Shown piece by piece: positions 15,485 through 22,129 of a DNA stretch of 22,129 bases. The first letter of the stretch is position 1, and every line of letters starts with the position of its first letter. The notes under the pieces are model-generated. The model saw only the letters and a list, made by a program, of their open reading frames with translations. It made no database searches and had not been told where the DNA came from. Position numbers and translations under genes: made by a program. Source of the stretch: Vulcanococcus sp. SFB_649D_100_25 (GTDB lineage: Bacteria; Cyanobacteriota; Cyanobacteriia; PCC-6307; Cyanobiaceae); contig JAURGL010000008.1 of assembly GCA_030833825.1 (NCBI GenBank), positions 1 through 22,129 of the forward strand, given 5' to 3'.

Positions 15485-15970
15485 TCAGGAGAGGGCGCCG
15501 ACGACGTAGTCGAAATAGAAGCCAGCCTCTTCGGCATCAGCACCGGTGAGCAGGCCCATGGCAGCGTTCTTCATTTCGCGCACGGCCTCAGCCATGGCTT
15601 CCAGAGGAGTGCCGAGGGAGCGATACATCTCCTTGGCCCCGATGATGCCGATCTCTTCGATCGGGGTCACATCGCCGGCGATGATCCCGTAGGTCACCAG
15701 GCGCAGGTAGTAGTCCATGTCCCGCAGGCAGGAGGCGGTCATCTCCTCGCCGTAGGCGTTGCCGCCGGGGGAGATCACGTCGGGACGCTTCTGGAACAGG
15801 GCGCCGCCTGCAGTCTTGACGATGCGCTCACGGCTTTCGCTCAGGACCTGGGCAACGCGGAGACGGCGCTGGCCGCCACTCACGAATGCCTTGATCTGGT
15901 CGAGTTCGCCAGGGCTGAGGTAGCGGGCTTCGGCGTCCGCGTTGATGATCGAGTTGGAGACGATGCTCAT
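15485..15970 (-). CDS. apcA: Allophycocyanin alpha subunit
   Basis: Partner of ApcB in the core trimers that pass energy to photosystem II. The 161-residue product has the chromophore cysteine at 81 in MTASCLRDMDYYLRLVTYGIIAGD, the N-terminal MSIVSNSIINADAEARYLSPGELD, and the C-terminal EEAGFYFDYVVGALS. ATG 15970 is preceded by GAGG about nine bases upstream. It heads apcABC and has its own promoter and a leader of about 240 nt, separated from apcE by a terminator, which allows apcA and apcB to be made in large excess over apcE. Confidence 0.98.
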   Translation of the reverse strand: MSIVSNSIINADAEARYLSPGELDQIKAFVSGGQRRLRVAQVLSESRERIVKTAGGALFQKRPDVISPGGNAYGEEMTASCLRDMDYYLRLVTYGIIAGDVTPIEEIGIIGAKEMYRSLGTPLEAMAEAVREMKNAAMGLLTGADAEEAGFYFDYVVGALS

Positions 15971-16206
15971 GCAGTTCTGCCTCGAAACAAGCGGTCGCCT
16001 GAACGGTGACCGATATCCGGTGGGTAAGGGGAGGTTTCCAGGTCACCGCAGCGCAGTGGCCTGCGCAGTGGCTTACTGAAGGTGGCGACAGCATTGCTGC
16101 GCGCCGAGTCATTCTGTGCCAGCACCGCACGGCTCCCTGGATGCCGGTAACAGTTCTTCACGGCGATCTGGATCGCTCAAAAGCCTTGCCTCAACTGGCT
16201 TTAGCT
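15971..16206 (-). promoter_or_regulatory. Structured 5' leader of apcA
   Basis: Predicted untranslated leader of about 235 nt. It holds an 8-bp inverted repeat (CGGTGACC at 16004-16011 with GGTCACCG at 16041-16048) and a tandem repeat GCGCAGTGGC at 16051-16060 and 16063-16072, period 12. Open frames here (88 aa plus, 64 aa minus) have no support. The leader structure is seen in sequence; a role in translation or stability is inferred. Confidence 0.5.
16051..16074. repeat. 12-bp tandem repeat in the apcA leader
   Basis: Two adjacent copies of GCGCAGTGGCYT (10 identical bases plus CT or TT), with no other purpose visible. Confidence 0.75.
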
Positions 16207-16213
16207 CCTGTGA

Positions 16214-16316
16214 AGAATAAGCTTGATCTGAGGCGATTGTTAACAATCAAATGCTGTTGTGTGCTCGCTTGATTGTCTGTCACGTTGCGTAATCCTTCGG
16301 TTTCTTAACAAGAAAC
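16214..16316 (-). promoter_or_regulatory. apcA promoter region with palindromic operator
   Basis: A perfect palindrome GATTGTTAACAATC lies at 16235-16248. A further GATTGT half-site is at 16271-16276, part of ACAATCAA / TTGATTGT arms (16244-16251 and 16269-16276). An inverted repeat GTTTCTT-AAC-AAGAAAC lies at 16300-16316. On the minus strand TATTCT (16219-16214) is a plausible -10; the 14-bp palindrome then falls where a -35 or activator site would be. The regulator is not known; I found no clear NtcA or RpaB consensus. Confidence 0.5.
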
Positions 16317-16326
16317 CCCGCCATGG

Positions 16327-16355
16327 AAAAACCCCGGCTTTTCAGGGCCGGGGTT
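16327..16355 (-). terminator. Terminator between apcE and apcA
   Basis: Reading minus, a 9-bp stem AACCCCGGC/GCCGGGGTT with an 8-nt loop runs into a T tract, 52 nt after the apcE stop. It separates apcE transcripts from apcABC and may let a fraction read through. Confidence 0.88.
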
Positions 16356-16407
16356 GAGGTGGGTTCGGCGGTTTGGCCTCGGGGTGCTCGCTAGAGCCCT
16401 CGGGAGC

Positions 16408-19400
16408 TCAGTTGCCGACTGGGTTGAGACCTGCGTTCCCGCCGTAGAGGGCGGCGGTCCGATTCACTGTGGTCAGGGGAATGCCATCGCTGGTGGCCAT
16501 GCCCTTGAGGTAGGGAACGGTGTCCCGCCCGAAGCTGCCGGCGTACTCGGGGCTGTTGAGCACCCCTTCGATGGCGGTGCGCAGGCCCTTCTCGCAACGG
16601 GTCGCCAGGAAACGGCTGGTTTCCTCAGGCTGGGCAGCGCGTCCCAGCAGGGCGATGTGGGCGGCGGCGGCAGCCTTGAAGGGGGCCATCCGATTCAGGC
16701 GTCGTGTGAACAGGTCGCTCCCTGCCACACGGCCGACGAATTCCGCAACACAGAGGCGCCCGTTGCGCAGTTGTGATTCGGCATCACCCAGCTGCTCGGA
16801 AGCCAGAGGCTGGCGGCCCAGCAGTTGGCGATACACCGCTTCGATCGCTTCGGTTGCCTCGGCGCTGCTCGGCTGCATCGACAGCTTGACGGCTGTGCCC
16901 AGGCTCTTCCGCTTGGCAAAGCCCTGCAGGGAGGAGGGGCGAAGGGCCTTGGCCATCGCCGCACCAGGCTGCTGGGCATTGACGGATGCCCCGCCGCTGG
17001 AAATCGCGGCATTCCAGCCACCACCCAGCAGGGTGCGCACGGGGGCCGGTGCAGACGGGGCCGCCTGGAAGCTGGTGGTGCCGGCGGCTGTCCAGGTGGG
17101 AGCTGCGCCACCCCCGGGTTGCCAGCGGGGAGCACTCCAGCGGCGCTCCGGTGCCGGACGGGTCTGGACCGATCCGGGACCTGCGTTGGGACCGCTCTGG
17201 CTGGGGGCAAGGGTCTCGCCGCCCGTGAGGGTGGCGCTCCAGCCGCCGCGGATCACACCGGTGCGACCGGGCAGGTTGCGTTGGGTCAGGGAGCCTGAGC
17301 CGCGGAAATCGGCAGGGGGGGTGACCTCGGGGCGGATCTTCGGGGTGATGTCGGCGTAGGCGGCCGCATTGAAGGCCCGCTTCAGCGATGGCACCCGACG
17401 GGTGTTGAGGTCGTTCGGGGTGATGAAGCGTTCGTAGGGAACGGTGTCCTCGCCGAAGCTCTCGTTGTACTCGGGGCTGTTGAGCATGGCGTCAACGACG
17501 CCATAGAAGCCCTTGCGAGCAGCCACATCGAAGTAGCTATCGATCTCCCAGCGGCCGAAGGTGGGACGACCAAGGATGCGCCGGTGCATCACCTCAATGG
17601 CCTTACAGATGTAGAGGCCACTCCAGTAACGGCGGCGGAAGGCATCGCTGCGGGCGACCTGACGGATGAACTCCCGCAGGCTCAGGTCCCCGTTCTCCAG
17701 CTTGATCTCTTCGACCTTGTTGTGCTCACCGGCGTAGCCGGTGTTGCCGAGGATCTGGACGTAGACGGCGCGGATCACCGCCTGGGTGCTGGCCTCGGTG
17801 TTCCGGATGCTGGGCTGACCGCCGCGACGGGGAACGGAGTTGCCACCGGTGGCGATCTGCTGCAGGCGGACCACCTTGGGGCCGGCCTTGCGGGGGGTGG
17901 AGGCGCGGAACTGGGGGCTGTTCATCTGCCCCGGCTGGCGCATGCCATTGCCCACCAGGATGCGACGGGTGTCGTAGCTGAGGGGGGCCGGACGGGTGGC
18001 CACGTTGGCGGTCCCCGACGGGAAGATCGCGCCGTAGTTCAGACCCAGGGGGTCGTTGCCGCCGCCGTAGGGATGCTGGTCGGCGTAGGGCTGCCGGTAG
18101 CTGGCGTAAAGGGTGACGTACTGGGGTGCCCCTTCAAACGGTGCACTGAAACGGAACAGCTTGCGGTTGGAACCCCAGCCAGCGCTCTCTTGAGCCTCTT
18201 CACCGATGTCCCGCAGGTAGGGAACCGTTTCCTCCCCAAACACCTGGGCGTATTCCATGGTGTTGATCAAGGAATCCACCAGACCGTTCAGGCCCTGGGC
18301 CGAAACGATGTCGAAGTAGCGGGTGAACTCTTCACGGGAGCTGATGCCCCGGCCCAGGAAGTGGCGGAAGGCCAGTTCGACGGCCCGGCTATTGGAGAAG
18401 CGTCCGTAGAACTGCTGGCGGTACTCCTTGCTGTGGCCGAGGGCGCGGATGAACTCGCGCATGGAGATGTCGCCCTGGCGCACCTGGGTGGCTTCCACCG
18501 GGCACGGTTCCTGGCTGTAAGCCTTGGCGATGTCGCGCTCGAACACCTGGCGGTAGGCAGCCCGCACCACCTCTGCCTTCTGGGCCCCGCTCATGCCGGG
18601 CTTCATGTTGTAGCGAAGGGCCTTGCCCTGGGCCGCCAGGGCATAGATGGCGGGCAGCTGCAGGCCCTGGTTCTCGGGGCTGCCGAGGCGCTGCCGCGCA
18701 GACGGGGTGGGAACGGCCAGCTCTTCGAGCAGGACGTTGAAGCTTTCGATCACCAGAGCGCGGGCCTCGGGGAGGTCCTTGAGGAGCTCCGCTGCGCCGG
18801 CCCGCATCTCCTGAAGGGCCACGTTGGTGGCGGCCAGGGAGCAGCCCTTTTCAAGGACATCGCGCAGGCCGCGGGTGTTGACCCGCAGGATGCTCGGATC
18901 ACCCGAGACCACGGCGTAGCCCACGTATCGCAGGAACCAGGCCAGGTCGCGGATGGATTTCTTCATCCGGTCGGTCCCATAGACCGCCACGGAGATGGGG
19001 GAGAAGCCAGTGGGGAGCACCACGCGCACGTCCGCGTCGCCACCGGCACCTTCCAGCAATCGGGTGAAGGCGTTGCCCCGCTTCACGGTGCCGCTGGCTC
19101 CCGCAAAGGTCTCGATGGAGCGTTGGAAGGCGGCCTGGTCTGCCGCCAGAGGCGTCTCGGAACCTGCCGCTACGGGGTTCAGCGGGGCATCGAGGTACGA
19201 GAGGGGGGTGCCGCCGGCAAAGATCCGGTTCGCGGCCCTCGCCACGATCACTTCGGCATTGGCTGAGAGCCGACGGGCGGCTTCAACCCGCAGCTGACCG
19301 CTTTGGAAAAACGTGGTCAGGTTGCTGAGCTCTCCTCCATCGGGGAAGCGGTCCTGCTGTTCCGCCTGGCGGACGCTGGAGAGCGGCAGGGTGTCGTAGC

Positions 19401-19446
19401 GCTGAGGAGCAACCCTGCTGCTGCCGCTGCTGGCGGTCACAGTCAT
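16408..19446 (-). CDS. apcE: Phycobilisome core-membrane linker ApcE (LCM)
   Basis: Large scaffold and terminal emitter that assembles the core cylinders and docks the phycobilisome on the thylakoid. From ATG 19446 it is 1012 residues. A phycobiliprotein-like domain (about 1-235) is interrupted by the PB-loop (about 78-157). The usual Cys84-type position is Ser164 (MKKSIRD), and the bilin cysteine is Cys202 in KGCSLAATNVAL, as in other ApcE. Three REP linker repeats follow at about 262-395, 540-670 and 855-980, joined by arms. The last arm (700-855) is Pro/Ala/Gly rich with a repeated GGW motif. Three REPs predict a tricylindrical core. The open frame upstream of 19446 has no support. Diverges from the methyltransferase gene. 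Confidence 0.97.
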   Translation of the reverse strand: MTVTASSGSSRVAPQRYDTLPLSSVRQAEQQDRFPDGGELSNLTTFFQSGQLRVEAARRLSANAEVIVARAANRIFAGGTPLSYLDAPLNPVAAGSETPLAADQAAFQRSIETFAGASGTVKRGNAFTRLLEGAGGDADVRVVLPTGFSPISVAVYGTDRMKKSIRDLAWFLRYVGYAVVSGDPSILRVNTRGLRDVLEKGCSLAATNVALQEMRAGAAELLKDLPEARALVIESFNVLLEELAVPTPSARQRLGSPENQGLQLPAIYALAAQGKALRYNMKPGMSGAQKAEVVRAAYRQVFERDIAKAYSQEPCPVEATQVRQGDISMREFIRALGHSKEYRQQFYGRFSNSRAVELAFRHFLGRGISSREEFTRYFDIVSAQGLNGLVDSLINTMEYAQVFGEETVPYLRDIGEEAQESAGWGSNRKLFRFSAPFEGAPQYVTLYASYRQPYADQHPYGGGNDPLGLNYGAIFPSGTANVATRPAPLSYDTRRILVGNGMRQPGQMNSPQFRASTPRKAGPKVVRLQQIATGGNSVPRRGGQPSIRNTEASTQAVIRAVYVQILGNTGYAGEHNKVEEIKLENGDLSLREFIRQVARSDAFRRRYWSGLYICKAIEVMHRRILGRPTFGRWEIDSYFDVAARKGFYGVVDAMLNSPEYNESFGEDTVPYERFITPNDLNTRRVPSLKRAFNAAAYADITPKIRPEVTPPADFRGSGSLTQRNLPGRTGVIRGGWSATLTGGETLAPSQSGPNAGPGSVQTRPAPERRWSAPRWQPGGGAAPTWTAAGTTSFQAAPSAPAPVRTLLGGGWNAAISSGGASVNAQQPGAAMAKALRPSSLQGFAKRKSLGTAVKLSMQPSSAEATEAIEAVYRQLLGRQPLASEQLGDAESQLRNGRLCVAEFVGRVAGSDLFTRRLNRMAPFKAAAAAHIALLGRAAQPEETSRFLATRCEKGLRTAIEGVLNSPEYAGSFGRDTVPYLKGMATSDGIPLTTVNRTAALYGGNAGLNPVGN

Positions 19447-19609
19447 GGACGAGAGCGAACCTGGCCAAGGCACGTTACGGCTGGCCCTCTGGCCTCCAGG
19501 CAGGCCATGAACAAATGTTTGCAGCCCGTTGCGGGATCCCGCTGGGCCTGGGGACGGGACATGAAATGCTCGCCCTGCGCGGACGCCTTCTCCGACCCGT
19601 CCAGAGCCC
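19447..19609. promoter_or_regulatory. Divergent spacer between apcE and methyltransferase
   Basis: A 163-bp region that must hold the apcE promoter (minus) and that of the plus-strand methyltransferase. The only AT-rich spot is around 19508-19521, with CAAA/TTTG arms. Elsewhere it is GC-rich, including GGGATCCC. No -10/-35 pair is convincing. Confidence 0.3.
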
Positions 19610-20830
19610 ATGACCCAGGCCCCAGCTGACGCAGCCACCCCGGTGGTGAGCGACTTTTACGACCGCTTCCCCTATCCAGGTGATCCGCTCCAGGACGGCC
19701 CACCGCCTGGATACAACTGGCGCTGGTGTGTGGATGCCGCCTACGCGGCCTGCACCGGGGCGCTGCCCCCCCAGCGCCCCGACGGGCAACCGCTTCGGAT
19801 CCTGGATGCGGGCTGCGGCACGGGCGTCAGCACCGACTACCTCGCCCATCTCAACCCGGGCGCTGAGATCCTGGCGGTGGATATCTCTCCTGGAACCCTG
19901 GAGGTCGCCCGGGAGCGGCTCCGGCGTTCAGGGGCCCATGACCAGGCCCAGGTGCGGATTGAAAACCGCAGCCTCCTGGACCTGGAAGGAGAGGGGCCTT
20001 TTGACTACATCAATTCCGTCGGGGTTCTCCACCATCTGAGGGAGCCGGAAGCGGGTCTACGCGCCCTCGCCAAGCTGCTTAAGCCCGGGGCCCTGCTGCA
20101 TCTGTTCCTCTATGCCGACGGGGGCCGCTGGGAGATCCATCGAACCCAAAGGGCCCTGACGGCCATGGGGGTTGGGACCGGAGCCGAGGGCCTGAAGCTC
20201 GGGCGGGAGCTGTTTGCACGCCTGCCCGAGCACAACCGGCTGCGGCGACACCACGAACAGCGTTGGGCCATCGACTGCGCCGCTGACGCCAACTTTGCGG
20301 ACATGTATCTGCATCCCCAGGAGACGAGTTACAACCTCGAGCGCCTGATGGCTTTTGTGGCAGCCGCCGATCTGGAGTTCGCCGGCTTCTCGAATCCAGA
20401 GGTCTGGGACCCGGCTCGTCTCCTGCAGGGCGAATTGCTCGACCGGGCCCGCGCTCTGCCCGATCGGGAGCAATGGGGCCTGGTGGAGGATCTGGACCCG
20501 GATATCAGTCACTTTGAGTTTTTCCTGAGCCAGGGACCGCTCAGGGCTCAGAACTGGGACGACGACGGGGACCTGCTGGGGGCAAGCGGCTGCCGCAACC
20601 GCTGCCTCTGGGGCTGGCCCGGGCGGGCCCTGCTTGATTCCGACATGGCCCCCCTGGATCTGAGCGCCGAGGGACTCACGCTGTTGGAAGCCCTGGAACA
20701 GGCCCCTGAAGGGACGCCCCTGGCAGGGCTGGGCCTGGATTGGCCTGGGCCGCAAATCGCAGCTGTGGCCCGTGAACTGCTGAGACAGCGCGTGCTTCTG
20801 CTCCAGCCCGGTTCCGGTGGGCGTGCGTGA
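19610..20830 (+). CDS. Class I SAM-dependent methyltransferase, substrate unknown
   Basis: A 406-residue cytoplasmic protein. The N-terminal SDFYDRFPYPGDPL is followed by a Rossmann methyltransferase domain: motif I LDAGCGTG at 65-72, the acidic end of beta 2 in AVDISPG (Asp91), DYINSVGVLHHL (motif IV region) and LAKLLKPGALLHLFLYAD. The C-terminal 200 residues (about 200-406) show no motif I can name. No substrate is indicated. It lies next to apcE and its last base pairs overlap the longest possible atpI frame. ATG 19610 has only weak GAG upstream. Protein or small-molecule methylation are both open; a link to phycobilisome or ATP synthase is not shown. Confidence 0.85.
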   Translation: MTQAPADAATPVVSDFYDRFPYPGDPLQDGPPPGYNWRWCVDAAYAACTGALPPQRPDGQPLRILDAGCGTGVSTDYLAHLNPGAEILAVDISPGTLEVARERLRRSGAHDQAQVRIENRSLLDLEGEGPFDYINSVGVLHHLREPEAGLRALAKLLKPGALLHLFLYADGGRWEIHRTQRALTAMGVGTGAEGLKLGRELFARLPEHNRLRRHHEQRWAIDCAADANFADMYLHPQETSYNLERLMAFVAAADLEFAGFSNPEVWDPARLLQGELLDRARALPDREQWGLVEDLDPDISHFEFFLSQGPLRAQNWDDDGDLLGASGCRNRCLWGWPGRALLDSDMAPLDLSAEGLTLLEALEQAPEGTPLAGLGLDWPGPQIAAVARELLRQRVLLLQPGSGGRA

Positions 20831-20868
20831 TAGATTCCGCGCGCCTTTTCAGAGCAAAGGCACCCCTG

Positions 20869-21369
20869 TTGGCCATTCCTCCAATCCAGTCCGATTCGAC
20901 CGTCCCTTCCGGGGGCGTGAACGATCAGACGGAGGTTTCAAGCCAGCTGCCGGCGTCCCCCGCTCTGGAACCTCAGTCGCCTGACGGCACCGTTGTTTCT
21001 GAGATCCCCGTGGTCTCAGTCGGCGAGCCTGACCTGGGTGATTTCGAGAGGCTTCAGCGTCGCCTGATCGTGGCCACCCTGCTGGTTTCCGCCATTGCGG
21101 TTCCCATCACGGCCTTGGTCTACGACCTTCACATCGCCAGCAGCCTGTTGGTCGGTGGTCTGTCCGGCGCCCTCTATCTGCGGCTTCTCGCTCGCAGCGT
21201 GGGCAAACTCGGCAACGGCACCAAGAAGGTCGGAAAGCTGCAGCTCCTCGTTCCTGTGGTGCTTGTTCTGGCCGCAGCTCGTCTGCCCCAGCTCGAGGTC
21301 CTGCCGGCCCTGCTCGGCTTTCTCCTCTACAAGCCTGCGGTGATTCTTCAGGCCCTCACTGATCGGTGA
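20869..21369 (+). CDS. atpI: ATP synthase protein I (AtpI/Atp1)
   Basis: Small membrane protein at the head of cyanobacterial atp operons, thought to help c-ring assembly or Mg2+ handling; not a subunit of the finished enzyme. Four hydrophobic segments follow a disordered Pro/Ser-rich N-terminus, beginning with FERLQRRLIVATLLVSAIAV and including SSLLVGGLSGALYLRLLARSVGKLG. The start is uncertain: TTG 20869 has AAAGG eight bases upstream (166 aa), GTG 20827 overlaps the preceding TGA (180 aa), and GTG 20917 gives 150 aa, nearer the usual length. The conserved part begins well after all three. It is 48 bp upstream of atpB. Confidence 0.87.
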   Translation: MAIPPIQSDSTVPSGGVNDQTEVSSQLPASPALEPQSPDGTVVSEIPVVSVGEPDLGDFERLQRRLIVATLLVSAIAVPITALVYDLHIASSLLVGGLSGALYLRLLARSVGKLGNGTKKVGKLQLLVPVVLVLAAARLPQLEVLPALLGFLLYKPAVILQALTDR

Positions 21370-21417
21370 GCGCCTCTCCCCTCCAACGTCGCTGACGCGA
21401 CACCGAACGTCGACCCG

Positions 21418-22122
21418 ATGGGTTCCTTGCCACTCGTTCTTCCCTTTGCCGAACTGGAGGTGGGTCAACACCTCTATTGGCAACTTGGGAACCTCAAGAT
21501 TCACGGCCAGGTGTTTCTGAGCTCCTGGGTTGTGATCGGCGCCCTGCTCGCCCTTGTCGTGGTGGGCACCCGCAAGATGGAGCGTGATCCTCGCGGTGTC
21601 CAGAACCTCCTGGAATTCCTCTGGGATTACATCCGCGACATGGCTCGCGAGCAGATCGGCGAGAAGGCCTATCGCGATTGGCTTCCGTTCATCGGCACCC
21701 TCTTCCTGTTCATCTTTGTGAGCAACTGGGGCGGCGCTCTGGTGCCCTGGAAGCTGATTCATCTGCCCAGTGGCGAGCTTGGTGCTCCGACCGCTGATAT
21801 CAACACCACCGTTGCCCTGGCGCTGCTGGTGTCCCTGGCCTACTTCTATGCAGGCCTGAGCCGGAAGGGCTTCCGCTACTTCGAGTACTACGTGGAGCCG
21901 ACTCCGATCATGCTCCCGTTCAAGATCGTTGAGGACTTCACCAAGCCCCTCTCGCTCTCCTTCCGTCTGTTCGGAAACATCCTTGCCGACGAACTCGTCG
22001 TTGCAGTGCTGGCCTTCCTCGTGCCTCTCGTGTTCCCTCGATTCTCAGCTGATTTTTCTGGACAGGTATGCGCCCCCACGGTGCTGCTGTGTCGTAATTG
22101 CGTGCATCGAGGGGATGGTTAG
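21418..22122 (+). CDS. atpB: ATP synthase F0 subunit a, 3' end interrupted
   Basis: Membrane subunit a of the F0 sector, forming the two proton half-channels against the c-ring. Residues 1-207 are normal: LPFAELEVGQHLYWQLG, FIGTLFLFIFVSNWGGALVPWK, FEYYVEPTPIMLPFKIVEDFTKPLSLSFRLFGN with the essential Arg183, and ADELVVAVLAFLVPLV. After FP (206-207) the frame reads RFSADFSGQVC and on to a stop at 22120-22122. The usual [23 protein letters not shown]-type last helix, including its conserved Gln, is absent in all three forward frames. The break is at about 22033-22041. The 234-aa product should not support proton transport. An inserted intron or mobile element, or a contig-end join error, would explain it. 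Confidence 0.85.
   Translation: MGSLPLVLPFAELEVGQHLYWQLGNLKIHGQVFLSSWVVIGALLALVVVGTRKMERDPRGVQNLLEFLWDYIRDMAREQIGEKAYRDWLPFIGTLFLFIFVSNWGGALVPWKLIHLPSGELGAPTADINTTVALALLVSLAYFYAGLSRKGFRYFEYYVEPTPIMLPFKIVEDFTKPLSLSFRLFGNILADELVVAVLAFLVPLVFPRFSADFSGQVCAPTVLLCRNCVHRGDG
22033..22115 (+). other. Non-atpB tail with self-complementary ends
   Basis: Sequence following the last atpB-like codon. CCCTCGAT at 22035-22042 pairs perfectly with ATCGAGGG at 22106-22113; flanking G-T and A-T pairs extend it to about 10 bp (22033-22042 with 22106-22115). Inside, GCGCC and GGTGC (5 bp with one wobble) can form a second stem. It could be the 5' part of a structured intron RNA or the end of an insertion sequence. 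Neither is proven. Confidence 0.5.
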
Positions 22123-22129
22123 CGTGCCA

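Noticed and set aside
16006..16272. 88-codon plus-strand frame in the apcE-apcA spacer
   Set aside because: It covers the palindromes and predicted leader, has no recognisable domain or ribosome binding site, and reads opposite to the apc transcripts.
17584..19266. 560-codon plus-strand frame
   Set aside because: Antisense shadow of apcE, which has full family support on the other strand.
22036..22122. Intein in AtpB
   Set aside because: The frame stops after about 27 residues and lacks intein blocks.
22069..22129. GTATGCGCC as a canonical group II intron 5' end
   Set aside because: The preceding codons (22039-22068) are already not AtpB-like, so the junction must lie earlier; the GUGYG consensus is not met.
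1..22129. tRNA, rRNA and CRISPR arrays
   Set aside because: No cloverleaf, rRNA core sequence or regularly spaced repeats were seen on either strand.

Overview
The window is a gene-dense, GC-rich stretch of a cyanobacterial chromosome. The apcE-apcA-apcB-apcC phycobilisome core cluster, the atpI-atpB start of an ATP synthase operon, a cyanobacterial-type PII protein, Ccs1/CcdA cytochrome c assembly genes and a BioK-type biotin operon together point to the Synechococcus/Cyanobium group. This is inferred from gene content and order; no 16S or other phylogenetic marker is present.

Layout. (1) 49-3293, minus: bioF-bioK-bioC-bioD, every junction overlapping, encoding pimeloyl-ACP to dethiobiotin apart from bioA, which is not visible before the left edge. 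(2) 3388-6216, plus: a large Ski2/ISE2-type DExH helicase, followed by a possible 37-codon membrane ORF on the opposite strand. (3) 6423-7821, plus: a GTG-started Coq4-like protein (HDxxH-x11-E motif) 10 bp ahead of rlmH. (4) 7853-9433, minus: purB and a 76-aa unknown. (5) 9589-10422, plus: a TlyA-family rRNA methyltransferase. (6) 10434-10772, minus: glnB, with an NtcA-like promoter upstream. (7) 10937-11335, plus: queF. (8) 11336-14489, minus: ccs1, ccdA and ftsW. (9) 14722-19446, minus: apcE, a terminator, an unusual palindrome-rich promoter and leader, then apcABC and a strong terminator. (10) 19610-22122, plus: a class I SAM methyltransferase, atpI and atpB.

How the genes work together. 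The apc genes build the allophycocyanin core of the phycobilisome; ApcE carries three REP linker domains, which predicts a three-cylinder core. Ccs1 and CcdA form the thylakoid system II cytochrome c maturation path. The bio cluster is a single pathway with translational coupling.

The observations most worth following are these. The atpB reading frame is normal up to about residue 207, then runs into unrelated sequence that can fold on itself and stops, as expected if an intron or other element interrupts an essential gene. The Coq4-like protein is a candidate for an unassigned plastoquinone ring-modification step. The apcE-apcA spacer contains a perfect 14-bp palindrome, repeated half-sites, a 12-bp tandem repeat and a leader hairpin. 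The ftsW coding signal extends upstream of the only usual start codon.
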